NCBI GenBank assembly: GCA_030833905.1
Contig: JAURGG010000002.1
Span: 28,267-92,266 of the forward strand
Length of the DNA: 64,000 nt
Source: Schleiferiaceae bacterium
GTDB lineage: Bacteria > Bacteroidota > Bacteroidia > Flavobacteriales > Schleiferiaceae
Reading direction: 5' to 3'
A program made the position numbers and the translations under genes. This document shows positions 47,151 to 56,116 of this stretch, piece after piece (the first letter of the stretch is position 1; the number at the start of each line of letters is the position of its first letter). The notes below the pieces were generated by a model. That model made no database searches and was not told the origin of the DNA. It worked only from the letters and a program-made list of their open reading frames with translations.

Positions 47151-49144
47151 TTCGCCTGCCCCACGAATTTTCGATGCCCGGCGAACCCCCGTTTGTTCGC
47201 GGACCCTATGCGTCGATGTATACTCAGCGGCCGTGGACCATCAGGCAGTACGCCGGATTCAGTACGGCTGAAGCCAGTAACGCGTTTTACCGCCGCAACC
47301 TCGCCGCAGGCCAAAAAGGATTGAGCGTAGCCTTTGACTTGGCGACCCACCGCGGCTACGACAGCGACCATCCGCGCGTGCAGGGCGACGTCGGCAAAGC
47401 GGGCGTGGCCATCGACAGCGTCGAAGACATGAAGTTGCTGTTTGACGGAATTCCGCTCGACGAAATGTCGGTATCGATGACTATGAACGGCGCGGTGCTG
47501 CCCGTGCTGGCCTTCTACATTGTCGCTGCCGAAGAACAGGGCGTGGCGCCCGAAGCGCTGCAGGGCACCATCCAAAACGACATCCTCAAGGAGTTCATGG
47601 TGCGCAACACCTACATCTACCCTCCTGCACCGAGCCTGCGCATCATTGCCGACATTTTTGGCTACACCAGCCGGCGGATGCCCAAGTTCAACAGCATTTC
47701 GATCTCGGGATACCACATGCACGAGGCGGGGGCCTCTGCCGAAATCGAGCTCGCCTACACGCTGGCCGACGGCCTTGAGTACCTGCGCACCGGACTCGCT
47801 TCGGGCCTCGACATCGACGATTTTGCTCCGCGCCTCAGCTTTTTTTGGGCCATCGGAATGGACTTTGTCACCGAAGTCGCTAAACTCCGCGCCGGCCGTG
47901 CCCTGTGGGATCGAATTGTGGCTTCGTTTAAGCCCAAAAATGTCAAGAGCCGCGCCCTGCGCACGCACTGCCAGACTTCGGGCTGGAGCCTGACCGAGCA
48001 GCTGCCCTACAACAACGTCACCCGCACGGCCGTCGAGGCCATGGCGGCGGCCTTGGGCGGAACCCAGTCCCTGCACACCAACGCGCTCGACGAGGCCATT
48101 GCCTTGCCCACCGACTACTCGGCGCGAATTGCGCGCGAAACCCAAATTCGCATTCAGCAGCGCACCGGAATCACCCGGTTTGTCGACCCCTTAGGTGGAA
48201 GCATCGCCGTCGAGCAGCGCACCGCCGAACTCATGGACCGCGCCTGGGCACTGATCCAAGAAGTTGAGGCCTTGGGCGGAATGACCAAAGCCATCGAAGC
48301 AGGGCTGCCCAAACTGCGCATTGAAGAAGCCGCAGCCGCCAAGCAGGCGCGGCTGGATTCCGTCCAAGACGTTTTGGTGGGCGTTAACGCCTTCAAAGCC
48401 GAAGACGACACCGAACTCGAAATTCTCGAAGTCGACAACCGCGCCGTCCTCGCGAGCCAAGTGAAGCGCCTGGCTGCGCTCAAGGCCGCCCGCAACCCAG
48501 AGGCCGTTGCTCAAGCGCTTGAAGCACTTGAAATGGCTGCCCGAACCGGTGAGGGCAACCTGCTCGACCTCAGCGTACAGGCAGCGAGAGTTCGCGCTAC
48601 CTTAGGTGAAATCTCAGATGCCCTCGAACGCGCCTTTGGCCGCTACCAAGCCCAACTCAACATGGTCCACGGAGTCTACGCCCGCGAATCCGCCCAAGAC
48701 GGCCAACTGGCCGAAGTCCGCGCCCTAGCTGACGAATTTGCTGCGCGCTACGGACGCCGTCCGCGCCTGCTCGTCGCCAAAATGGGCCAGGACGGGCACG
48801 ACCGCGGCGCCAAAGTCATTGCCACCGGATTCGCCGACCTCGGCTTTGACATTGACCTTGGTCCCCTCTTTCAAACCCCCGAAGAAGTGGCCCAGCAGGC
48901 CGTCGAAAACGACGTGCACTGGGTGGGCGTGAGCTCGCTGGCGGCGGGGCACAAAACGCTGGTTCCACAGCTCGTCGCGGCGTTGTCGGCAATGGGTCGA
49001 CCCGACATTCAGGTGGTGGTCGGAGGCGTGATTCCGCGCCAGGACTACGACGCGCTCTTTGAAGCGGGCGCCGTGGCCGTCTTTGGCCCCGGAACCCCCG
49101 TGGTTACCTCAGCCCGCGAACTCCTGCAGAAATCCCTGAGCTGA
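47141..49144 (+). CDS. mutB: Methylmalonyl-CoA mutase large subunit
   Basis: Adenosylcobalamin-dependent isomerisation of methylmalonyl-CoA and succinyl-CoA. Key blocks: [88 protein letters not shown] and the C-terminal B12 domain with the cobalt-binding His553 in DGHDRG (551-556). At 667 residues it begins almost directly at the substrate-domain core and lacks about 45-60 N-terminal residues that usually contact MutA. It is followed 4 bases later by meaB. Confidence 0.96.
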   Translation: MDVVRLPHEFSMPGEPPFVRGPYASMYTQRPWTIRQYAGFSTAEASNAFYRRNLAAGQKGLSVAFDLATHRGYDSDHPRVQGDVGKAGVAIDSVEDMKLLFDGIPLDEMSVSMTMNGAVLPVLAFYIVAAEEQGVAPEALQGTIQNDILKEFMVRNTYIYPPAPSLRIIADIFGYTSRRMPKFNSISISGYHMHEAGASAEIELAYTLADGLEYLRTGLASGLDIDDFAPRLSFFWAIGMDFVTEVAKLRAGRALWDRIVASFKPKNVKSRALRTHCQTSGWSLTEQLPYNNVTRTAVEAMAAALGGTQSLHTNALDEAIALPTDYSARIARETQIRIQQRTGITRFVDPLGGSIAVEQRTAELMDRAWALIQEVEALGGMTKAIEAGLPKLRIEEAAAAKQARLDSVQDVLVGVNAFKAEDDTELEILEVDNRAVLASQVKRLAALKAARNPEAVAQALEALEMAARTGEGNLLDLSVQAARVRATLGEISDALERAFGRYQAQLNMVHGVYARESAQDGQLAEVRALADEFAARYGRRPRLLVAKMGQDGHDRGAKVIATGFADLGFDIDLGPLFQTPEEVAQQAVENDVHWVGVSSLAAGHKTLVPQLVAALSAMGRPDIQVVVGGVIPRQDYDALFEAGAVAVFGPGTPVVTSARELLQKSLS

Positions 49145-49148
49145 CGCG

Positions 49149-50120
49149 ATGAACGGCCCAAGCTGGACTCCCGAAGAATGGGCCGACGGCATTCGCCGCG
49201 CCGACCGAGCCTACCTCGGTCGGGCCCTTAGCCTGGTCGAAAGCCAGCTCCCCGCCGACGCCGAGCGCGCCGCAGCCCTGTTCACGGCTCTGGGGGCCGC
49301 CCCGCAGGGCAGCTTTCGCCTCGGAATCACCGGCAACCCCGGGGCCGGAAAAAGCACCTTGACTGAGGCCATGGGCGTCCGCTGGGCAGATTCCGGCCAC
49401 AAAGTTGCCGTACTCGCCGTCGACCCCTCGAGCAGCCTGCACCGCGGAAGCATTTTGGGCGACAAAACCCGCATGGACCAGCTCAGCAAGCACCCGAACG
49501 CCTTCATTCGCCCCGTGGCGAGCGGCGGCCAACTGGGCGGCGTAGCGGCCTCGACGCGCGCAGCCATCCTGCTGCTGGAGCACGCGGGCTACACCCGCAT
49601 CGTCCTCGAGACTGTCGGCGTGGGCCAAAACGAAACCGATGCCGTGCACTACGTCGACGGGCTGCTGCTCGTGGCGCTTCCGAACTCGGGCGACGACGTG
49701 CAGGGAATTAAGCGCGGAATCATGGAGCGCGCCGACCTCATCGCCGTCAACAAATGCGACGGTTCGTTTGCCGAAGCGGGCCAGCGGGCCGCGCTCCAGT
49801 TGCGCGAAAGCATGAAGTGGTTCCGCCGCGACGACGGATGGAACGTTCCGGTCGTTCAAGTGAGTGCCACCGAACACCGCGGCCTCGACGAACTCGACGA
49901 AGCGCTCGACCGCTACGAGCGGTGGATGCGCGGAACCGGATCCTTCGACGCCCGACGTTCCGACCAGCGAGCGCATGAGTGGGCCCAGGCGTGGCCCCAT
50001 TTTGCTGTGGAATGGGCCCTCAAGAACCCCGACGCCGCGGGCGCCTACGAACGGGCCCACCAGGCATTCCGCCAGGGGCAATCTGCTTTGAGTGCGCTCC
50101 GAAGCGCGTTTAACGCTTAA
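49149..50120 (+). CDS. meaB: Methylmalonyl-CoA mutase-associated GTPase MeaB
   Basis: G-protein chaperone that gates cofactor loading and protects MutAB. The 323-residue protein shows the P-loop GNPGAGKST (62-70), DPSSSLHRGSILGDKTRM, RPVASGGQLGGVA, the switch region ETVGVGQNE, GDDVQGIKRGIMERADL and the base-recognition NKCD. Last gene of the unit starting at 42514; its stop overlaps that of the convergent gene by 4 bases. Confidence 0.95.
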   Translation: MNGPSWTPEEWADGIRRADRAYLGRALSLVESQLPADAERAAALFTALGAAPQGSFRLGITGNPGAGKSTLTEAMGVRWADSGHKVAVLAVDPSSSLHRGSILGDKTRMDQLSKHPNAFIRPVASGGQLGGVAASTRAAILLLEHAGYTRIVLETVGVGQNETDAVHYVDGLLLVALPNSGDDVQGIKRGIMERADLIAVNKCDGSFAEAGQRAALQLRESMKWFRRDDGWNVPVVQVSATEHRGLDELDEALDRYERWMRGTGSFDARRSDQRAHEWAQAWPHFAVEWALKNPDAAGAYERAHQAFRQGQSALSALRSAFNA

Positions 50121-50638
50121 AACTCGTCCGCAACCTCGGCCTTGAGGTGCTTGAGCGCCGCTTGAGTGGGCAGCTGCTTCATTTCCATGGCCGCGTTGAG
50201 CAGCGCACGCGAAAGATCCGCGCCGGTAGCGCCCGGCTCGAGCTGGGCCGAAACCGTATTCAGCAGCGAAACCATGGCCGACTTGGCGGTCACCACGTAC
50301 TCCCACACGTCGTCAGAGACATAGATTTGCTGGCTGAGGTTGTGCTCAAACTCGTCGCGAATGGACTTTTGAAGCAGCACGAGGTACTCTCCGTTGGTCA
50401 TGCTGCCCGACTTCACTCGAACCAAAAGTGAACTGGGGCTAATGCGCTCCAAAAACAGCGCGAGCCTCTCGTACGCCTGCAGCCGCAGCGGAAGCGCTTG
50501 GCGCTGGTTGTGCGCGCGGTATTCGGCCTTTCGGCGCTTGTCTTCGTTGTCAAAGTAGTTTGACATCATCAAGTACACTGCGATTAAAATGAGCAGTGAC
50601 GGGAACACAAAGCGAAACGTGTCAAGAAAAACGTCCAT
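50117..50638 (-). CDS. Conserved membrane-anchored Bacteroidota protein, function unknown
   Basis: A 173-residue protein with one N-terminal helix (FRFVFPSLLILIAVYLMM), a charged linker (NEDKRRKAEYRAHNQ) and a helical cytoplasmic domain beginning LPLRLQAYERLALFLERISP, then IRDEFEHNLSQQIYVSDDVWEYVVTAK in pieces. I recognise the style as a conserved family in this phylum but cannot name a function. A 7/8 -7 match (GATATTTG, 50643-50650) sits 4 nt before the ATG. It is divergent from the aminotransferase gene. Confidence 0.75.
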   Translation of the reverse strand: MDVFLDTFRFVFPSLLILIAVYLMMSNYFDNEDKRRKAEYRAHNQRQALPLRLQAYERLALFLERISPSSLLVRVKSGSMTNGEYLVLLQKSIRDEFEHNLSQQIYVSDDVWEYVVTAKSAMVSLLNTVSAQLEPGATGADLSRALLNAAMEMKQLPTQAALKHLKAEVADEF

Positions 50639-50671
50639 GCCCCAAATATCGGGGCGTTTCGTGCAATATCG

Positions 50672-50679
50672 TACTTTTG
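50672..50679 (+). promoter_or_regulatory. -7 element 5 nt before the GTG of the aminotransferase gene
   Basis: TACTTTTG, an exact TAnnTTTG match, is followed by ACCTC and the GTG at 50685. It supports this GTG as the start and predicts a leaderless or near-leaderless mRNA. Confidence 0.5.
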
Positions 50680-50684
50680 ACCTC

Positions 50685-51863
50685 GTGATTTCTCGTTTAT
50701 CAGACCGCGTACAGGCAATGGCACTCCCGATGACCATTGCGATGGCTAAAAAAAGCCGCGCCCTTCAAGAACAGGGATTGGACATCATCAGCCTGAGCCT
50801 CGGCGAACCCGACTTTGACACCCCAGACTTGGCTAAAGCCGCTGGAATTCAAGGCATCGAGCAGAACTTTTCGCACTACATGCCCGTCAGCGGGTACAAT
50901 GATGTGCGCGATGCCGTGGCCCACAAATTTGTGCGCGACAACCACTTGACCTACGGCCGCAACCAAATTGTGGTGAGCACCGGGGCCAAGCAGTCTATTG
51001 CAAATCTCTTGATGGCGCTCATCAATCCGGGCGACGAAGTAATTATTCCCGCCCCGTTCTGGGTGAGCTACAACGACCTGAGCGAATTCTGTGGCGGCCG
51101 CGTTGTGAGCCCTGTGGCCGGACGCGAGCAGGCATTCAAAATCACGCCAAACCAACTTCGCAGCGCACTGAGTTCCAAAACGAAAGTTCTGATTTTCAGC
51201 AGCCCCAACAATCCGAGCGGAGCCATGTACCGCCAAGACGAGCTCGAAGCCTTGGCTGCCGTGCTGCGGGACTTCCCCCAGGTCGTGGTAGTCGCCGACG
51301 AGATTTATGAGTACTTGAGCTACGGAGAGGTGCCGCACTACAGTTTTGCCCGAATCGAGGGCATGTACGACCGCACCGCCACCGTCAACGGAATGTCCAA
51401 GGGCTACGCGATGACCGGATGGCGCCTTGGCTACATGGGTGCTCCCGAGTGGCTCGCCGAAGCCTGCGATAAAGTCCAGTCCCAGTTTACGAGCGGAGCC
51501 AGCAGCATTGCCCAGCGCGCAGCTATGGCGGCGCTGCTGGCGGGGCCCGAACCCGTTCAGTACATGGTCGAAGCGTTTAAATCGCGACGCGACCGGTTCT
51601 TGACTGCGCTTCGTTCCGCACACAAGCTGCACGTCGATACGCCACCAGGGGCCTTTTATGCCTACGTCGACGTACGCCCCTACCTTGACGACCGCTACCC
51701 CACATCCAACGACCTGGTCATGTACCTGCTTGAGCATGGTGTGGCGGGCGTTCCAGGCGAGGCCTTTGGAACCCCCGGATACATTCGCTTCAGCTACGCC
51801 GCAAGCCAGTCGGACCTCGACCGCGCGGCCGAGCGCATTGCCAACGCACTGAACACCCTGTAG
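50685..51863 (+). CDS. Class I pyridoxal-phosphate aminotransferase (aspartate-type)
   Basis: A 392-residue fold-type I transaminase. From the GTG at 50685 it starts VISRLSDRVQAMALPMTIAM, aligning with the usual N-terminus of this subgroup. Visible: SLSLGEPDFDTP, Asn176 in SSPNNPSGA, Asp205 and Tyr208 in VVADEIYEY, PLP-binding Lys239 in GMSKGYAMTGWRLGY and substrate-binding Arg late in the protein. Aspartate:2-oxoglutarate transfer is the best guess; aromatic or prephenate substrates cannot be excluded. It is followed one base later by trkH. Confidence 0.9.
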   Translation: MISRLSDRVQAMALPMTIAMAKKSRALQEQGLDIISLSLGEPDFDTPDLAKAAGIQGIEQNFSHYMPVSGYNDVRDAVAHKFVRDNHLTYGRNQIVVSTGAKQSIANLLMALINPGDEVIIPAPFWVSYNDLSEFCGGRVVSPVAGREQAFKITPNQLRSALSSKTKVLIFSSPNNPSGAMYRQDELEALAAVLRDFPQVVVVADEIYEYLSYGEVPHYSFARIEGMYDRTATVNGMSKGYAMTGWRLGYMGAPEWLAEACDKVQSQFTSGASSIAQRAAMAALLAGPEPVQYMVEAFKSRRDRFLTALRSAHKLHVDTPPGAFYAYVDVRPYLDDRYPTSNDLVMYLLEHGVAGVPGEAFGTPGYIRFSYAASQSDLDRAAERIANALNTL

Positions 51864-51864
51864 C

Positions 51865-53694
51865 ATGCCCACGCGCCTTCGCATCGCTGTCAACCAGATT
51901 CGAGAGCGCATCAACCTTCGGATTTACGATAGCAAAGTAGCGGTCGTCAAAACACTGCGCTACATAAGCGTTCCGCTGTCGTTACTTTCTGTGACTGCGC
52001 TCATTGTTTCGTACGGATACCAACTCGAGCCTAGCGAAAAGGCCCTCGTAGACATCTTGCTCAAAACCACCATCGGTTTTTACATTTTTAAGTACTTCGC
52101 CGAACTCTTTTACGACTTTTCGCCTGCGGAATACGTACGAAAATCCCGTTTTGAGTTCAGCTTGATGCTCTACATGCTGGTCAACATTGCGGCGATTAAC
52201 ATCTTTAACTTCGAACTCACCGCGGCCATCGGCAACCTTCTCGGAGTCAATCGATTTGATGAGCTCTTCATGCTTCTCGTTCAGGGCTACTTCTTGGTAT
52301 TTGTTGCCCTCGAACTGGGCAAAGCAAGCAGGCTACTGCCCCAAATGAAGCTCAGTCCACCCGCCCTCTTGGCCATTAGCTTTAGCCTCATCACGCTGCT
52401 TGGCGCGGGGCTCCTTTCGATGCCTGAAATGTCGCGACTCCCCAACGGGTTAAGCGCTTTGGACGCTTTATTCACCAGCGTTTCTGCCGTGTGCGTCACG
52501 GGATTGAGCACGTTTGACATCGCTACAGTCCTGACGTTTAAGGGCAAGGTCATCTTAATGGTGCTCATTCAGCTCGGGGGCTTGAACTTCATCACCTTCA
52601 CCTCGCTCTTTGCCCTCTTGGCCAATCCGGGCGTCGGAACCCGCTACAAAAGCATGCTCCAAGCCAGCTATTCGGCGGAATCTCTTGAAACCAGTGTTCA
52701 ATTGACCGGCCAAATCGTGCGGTTTAGCTTGCTCTTTGAAGCGGTGAGCGCCACGTTGCTCTTTATCTCGTGGGGCGACCAGCACTTTGCGACGGTGGGC
52801 GACCGCGCCTTTCACTCCATTTTTCACGCCATTAGCGCGTTCAACAACGCCGGATTCAGCCTGTACACAGGTGGTCTTGCTGACGCCAGTTTACTCGGAA
52901 ACGTCCCGCTCGGACTCGTTATCGCGCTCACCGTGGTTCTTGGCGGCCTCGGGTTTCGCCCCATCTATGAAGTCTTTAGCTACAAAGCGCTCAAGCACCG
53001 CCGCAGCAATCCCTGGGTTCACTTTTCGGTAAACACCAAAATTGCGGTCTACGCGATTGCCATTTTGGTTCCGCTGGGCGCACTGCTGTTTTTCATTCTC
53101 GAACAGCACGGAACCCTTTCTGGTCAAAGTCCCGCCATGGCCCTGTACCATTCTGTGTTTTCATCCATTACGACGCGAACTGCCGGATTTAACACCGTGG
53201 ACTTTGGGGCCATTGGCCTACCAACCCTACTCGTGGTGATGCTGTTTATGTTCATCGGCGGAAGCTCAGGTTCCACAGCCGGCGGGGTCAAAACCAGTAC
53301 GTTTGCCCTCGTATTTTTAAACGCTTTAGGAACCATTCGCGGCCGCAAACGCGTCGAACTCTTTCGCCAAACGATCCCCGTGGAGCTTCTCAACTTGGCC
53401 CTGAGCGTCTTTCTCTTTTCGGCTTCTGTGGTACTTCTCGGAATTTTTGCCCTCAGTATCACCGACGGCCACCTCGGCTTAGCCCGAATTGCGTTTGAAG
53501 AACTTTCGGCCTTCTGCACGGTAGGCCTTTCGACCGGAATCACCTCAGAGCTCAGCACCTCCGGCAAAACGATCCTCATGATTTCAATGTTGATCGGTCG
53601 CGTCGGAACCGTAACCCTTGCTTTTGCGTTGACCAGTAAACGCAAGGATTCCCAAGATTACCGATTCCCCAACGCCAGCGTTCAAGTAGGATAA
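51865..53694 (+). CDS. trkH: TrkH-family potassium uptake protein
   Basis: A 609-residue ion-conducting membrane subunit. Four pore loops supply the selectivity filter: SAVCVTGLSTFD, SAFNNAGFSLY, SSITTRTAGFNT and SAFCTVGLSTGIT, each with the central Gly. Extra N-terminal helices (about residues 30-160) precede the canonical core. The regulatory TrkA/KtrA subunit is not next to it. It ends TAATG with menG. Linkage to the aminotransferase and menG looks like packing rather than shared function. Confidence 0.92.
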   Translation: MPTRLRIAVNQIRERINLRIYDSKVAVVKTLRYISVPLSLLSVTALIVSYGYQLEPSEKALVDILLKTTIGFYIFKYFAELFYDFSPAEYVRKSRFEFSLMLYMLVNIAAINIFNFELTAAIGNLLGVNRFDELFMLLVQGYFLVFVALELGKASRLLPQMKLSPPALLAISFSLITLLGAGLLSMPEMSRLPNGLSALDALFTSVSAVCVTGLSTFDIATVLTFKGKVILMVLIQLGGLNFITFTSLFALLANPGVGTRYKSMLQASYSAESLETSVQLTGQIVRFSLLFEAVSATLLFISWGDQHFATVGDRAFHSIFHAISAFNNAGFSLYTGGLADASLLGNVPLGLVIALTVVLGGLGFRPIYEVFSYKALKHRRSNPWVHFSVNTKIAVYAIAILVPLGALLFFILEQHGTLSGQSPAMALYHSVFSSITTRTAGFNTVDFGAIGLPTLLVVMLFMFIGGSSGSTAGGVKTSTFALVFLNALGTIRGRKRVELFRQTIPVELLNLALSVFLFSASVVLLGIFALSITDGHLGLARIAFEELSAFCTVGLSTGITSELSTSGKTILMISMLIGRVGTVTLAFALTSKRKDSQDYRFPNASVQVG

Positions 53695-54419
53695 TGAGCC
53701 AAGTCAAACCGTACAGCCCTGAAGGCTCCAAAAAGGAGCAAGTCGCCGAAATGTTTAACGCGATTTCGCCCAAGTACGATGCCCTGAACCGCATTCTCTC
53801 TGTCGGAATCGACCAAATCTGGCGCCGCAAGACCGTACGTGAAATCCGCGCCACCGGGGCCATCCAAATCCTCGACGTCGCGACCGGAACAGCCGACCTC
53901 GCCCTCGCCCTAGCCGACGGAATTCCCAGTTCCAACGTCGTGGGCGTCGACATCTCTGCCGGAATGCTCGACGTGGGCCGTCAAAAAGTCCGCGCCCGCC
54001 ACAAAGACGACCGCGTCCGACTCGACCTCGGCGACGGAGAGCAACTTCCCTACGACGACGCAAGCTTCGGCGCCATCACGGTCGCCTTTGGCGTCCGCAA
54101 CTTCGAACACCTCGAGCAGGGACTTCGCGACATGAATCGTGTGCTTCAGCCCGGCGGAACCCTCGCCGTCCTCGAATTCTCGCAGCCCACCTCGTGGCCG
54201 TTCCGACCCCTATACCTGTTCTACTTCAAGAACATCCTCCCGCGCATCGGCCGACTCATCTCCAAAGACGCTTCGGCCTACACCTACCTACCCGACAGCG
54301 TGCAGGCGTTTCCCTACGGCGAAGCCTTCGCCACCAAACTTCGAGAGGCTGGATTCACGTCGGTGCGCATTCGGCCGCTGACGCTTGGAATCGCCAGTTT
54401 GTACGTCGCCACGAAATAA
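53694..54419 (+). CDS. menG: Demethylmenaquinone/ubiquinone C-methyltransferase (MenG/UbiE)
   Basis: SAM-dependent last step of menaquinone synthesis, the likely respiratory quinone in this phylum. The 241-residue protein has EMFNAISPKYDALNRILS, SAM motif LDVATGTADLAL (60-71), GVDISAGML, PYDDASFGAITVAFGVRNF and LAVLEFSQP, all diagnostic of UbiE/MenG. Its ATG overlaps the trkH TAA by one base. porT follows after 26 bases, an order known in Bacteroidota. Confidence 0.94.
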   Translation: MSQVKPYSPEGSKKEQVAEMFNAISPKYDALNRILSVGIDQIWRRKTVREIRATGAIQILDVATGTADLALALADGIPSSNVVGVDISAGMLDVGRQKVRARHKDDRVRLDLGDGEQLPYDDASFGAITVAFGVRNFEHLEQGLRDMNRVLQPGGTLAVLEFSQPTSWPFRPLYLFYFKNILPRIGRLISKDASAYTYLPDSVQAFPYGEAFATKLREAGFTSVRIRPLTLGIASLYVATK

Positions 54420-54445
54420 TCCACGCCCTGCGCCGTTCTAGCTCT

Positions 54446-55126
54446 ATGCGCCATTGGCTTTTTGTGCTTAGCATCACCACTGCGGTGCTTGCCGTTGGGC
54501 AGACGCCCAACCTTCCGCGCTTTGACCAAAAGCCGCTTCACTTCGGATTCTTTCTCGGAATCAGCCAGCTCGACTTTGCCGTGCAGCACGCCCCCAACTG
54601 GCCCGAAGGCATCTTTCACGTCGTTCCCCAGTCCAGTCCGGGCTACCTCGTCGGAATCGTGACCGACCTTCGCCTCAGCTCCTACCTCAACCTGCGCGTC
54701 AACCCCACCTACATCGCCGGCGAACGCACGCTCCTGATCGACGGCGTTGACCGCGCCACAGGCGTCCGCGATTGGTACACCCGACGCGTCGAATCATCGC
54801 TCGTGCGGCTGCCCGTTGAACTCAAATGGAAGTCTGAACGTATCGGCAACCATCGTTGGTTTGTACTCGGCGCCCTGCACACCACCTACGACCTCGGAAG
54901 CAAGGCCAAAGTCGTCGACGACCGCCTCTTCAAGCTTCAGCCCGTCGACTACGGATTCGACCTTGCCGTCGGAACCGACTTTTACTTCGAATTCTTCAAA
55001 CTCAGCCCCCAACTCCGCTGGAGCTTTGGCCTCGGAAACCTCGGCGTGCCCGACGGAACCAAACTCTCCCAATCCCTCCCCGTCGTGCGGCACCGCAGCC
55101 GGGACTACGTGTTCACCTTCGAGTAG
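54446..55126 (+). CDS. porT: PorT-family protein, type IX secretion component
   Basis: A 226-residue exported protein with a signal peptide (MRHWLFVLSITTAVLAVGQ) and an eight-strand-like outer-membrane barrel pattern: LHFGFFLGISQLDFAV, GYLVGIVTDLRLSSYLNLRVNPTY in pieces, RLPVELKWKSE, YDFAVGTDFYFEFF-like segment and LRWSFGLGNL. Size and position directly downstream of menG match PorT, required for T9SS secretion and gliding in flavobacteria. Its presence fits the sorting-domain cargo at 5.2 kb. No other T9SS gene is in the window. The frame is open upstream inside menG, but the signal peptide sets the start. Confidence 0.85.
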   Translation: MRHWLFVLSITTAVLAVGQTPNLPRFDQKPLHFGFFLGISQLDFAVQHAPNWPEGIFHVVPQSSPGYLVGIVTDLRLSSYLNLRVNPTYIAGERTLLIDGVDRATGVRDWYTRRVESSLVRLPVELKWKSERIGNHRWFVLGALHTTYDLGSKAKVVDDRLFKLQPVDYGFDLAVGTDFYFEFFKLSPQLRWSFGLGNLGVPDGTKLSQSLPVVRHRSRDYVFTFE

Positions 55127-55137
55127 CAGGGTTGGCG

Positions 55138-55319
55138 AGGTTGGCAAGCTTGGCTCGTTGGTTACTTGCCACTAGTCACAAGTAGCCGCGAAGCCGCCCA
55201 AAGCCGCAAAAACATCAAATTATTCGGTTATAACCGGATTTTACTTTTTCTCTCGATGTCCGTCCATGGAGGCCCAAGGCGGTCGGGCGAAGCAACGAAC
55301 GAGCCAAGCTTGCCAACCT
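55138..55319. repeat. 22-base perfect inverted repeat with 138-base spacer
   Basis: Left arm 55138-55159 and right arm 55298-55319 are exact reverse complements over 22 bases (arm begins AGGTTGGCAAGCTTGGCTCG). The arrangement resembles a small non-autonomous element or a long stem-loop RNA, but no flanking target duplication is obvious. Confidence 0.85.
55229..55249 (-). repeat. Second copy of the 21-base shared element
   Basis: Exact reverse complement of 22603-22623. It overlaps the right half of the palindrome CGGTTATAACCG. Confidence 0.85.
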
Positions 55320-55360
55320 TGCTAACGAGCCAACCTTGCCAAAGAGCCAACGAGCCAATC

Positions 55361-56083
55361 TCAGCCAACCCGGTGTGCCTCGTACAGCAGCATCGCGGCA
55401 GCCGTGGCTACGTTGAGGCTTTCGGTGCGGCTAGAAGGTGCGCGGTCGATGGTAGCGATGGCCGTAGCTGCATCGCGCCAGGCTTGGGATGGGCCTTGGC
55501 CTTCGTTCGAGACCACGAGGGCCACTTTGGGAGACCAGTTCACTTGGCTGGGCGGGGTTCCGTCCAAGTCAGCGACGACGATGGGGCGGCCTTCGGACTG
55601 CAAGAGGGTGATGGCCTCAGATTCGGTGGCGTAGCGCACGGGCACACGGGCGAGTGAACCCATACTGGCTTGCACGGTTTTTGGGTTGCCGAAATCCACG
55701 GTTCCGGTGGTGTGAAGAATGTAGGCGACTCCGAACCAGTCGGCCATGCGCAAAAGGGTTCCGGCATTGCCCGGATCCTGCACGCGGTCGAGCACGAGCA
55801 CGCGGCCGTCAGGGCGCGGATCGAGGTCGTCCCACGCAAACACCGCAAGTGAATCGGGCGGAGTGTCCAGCGACGAAACCTCACGCAGGTCGCGGGCCGT
55901 TACTTCGAGGCACTCGGGACCGAGTGAGGCGCCGGTGGTCGCTAAAAGTAGGGGCTTCCAGCCGCTGGTGATAAATTCTGAAATGGCTTTGCGGCCTTCG
56001 ACGACGAGTGCGCCGTGCTTTTCGCGGCCTTTGCGGTGCTGCAGCTCGCGCAGCCATTTGCGTTGTGGGTTGGTCCAGGGCAT
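55361..56083 (-). CDS. TrmH/SpoU-family RNA 2'-O-methyltransferase
   Basis: A 240-residue SPOUT methyltransferase with an N-terminal RNA-binding domain (QRKWLRELQHRKGREKHGALVVEGRKAISE in pieces) and the three SpoU motifs: LDRVQDPGNAGTLLRMADW (motif 1), VALVVSNEGQG (motif 2, with Ser where Gly is common) and TESLNVATAAAMLLYE (motif 3). It methylates a ribose in tRNA or rRNA; the site cannot be told. In flavobacteria such a gene commonly lies next to tamL, as here with rpe between. A 7/8 -7 match (TACCTTCG) lies 7 nt before the ATG. Confidence 0.9.
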   Translation of the reverse strand: MPWTNPQRKWLRELQHRKGREKHGALVVEGRKAISEFITSGWKPLLLATTGASLGPECLEVTARDLREVSSLDTPPDSLAVFAWDDLDPRPDGRVLVLDRVQDPGNAGTLLRMADWFGVAYILHTTGTVDFGNPKTVQASMGSLARVPVRYATESEAITLLQSEGRPIVVADLDGTPPSQVNWSPKVALVVSNEGQGPSQAWRDAATAIATIDRAPSSRTESLNVATAAAMLLYEAHRVG

Positions 56084-56103
56084 AAGACCCCGAAGGTACG
56101 CAC

Positions 56104-56111
56104 TACCTTTG
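56104..56111 (+). promoter_or_regulatory. -7 element 5 nt before rpe
   Basis: TACCTTTG, an exact TAnnTTTG match, is followed by CGGGC and the ATG at 56117. Confidence 0.5.
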
Positions 56112-56116
56112 CGGGC

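Larger units (their letters stand above)
55127..55360. other. 234-base gene-free gap with inverted repeats
   Basis: No convincing gene. It contains a perfect 22-base inverted repeat (55138-55159 and 55298-55319), the palindrome CGGTTATAACCG (55225-55236), the 21-base element shared with the 22.6-kb gap, and GCCAACCTTG/GAGCCAA words. It lies between two convergent genes. Confidence 0.7.
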
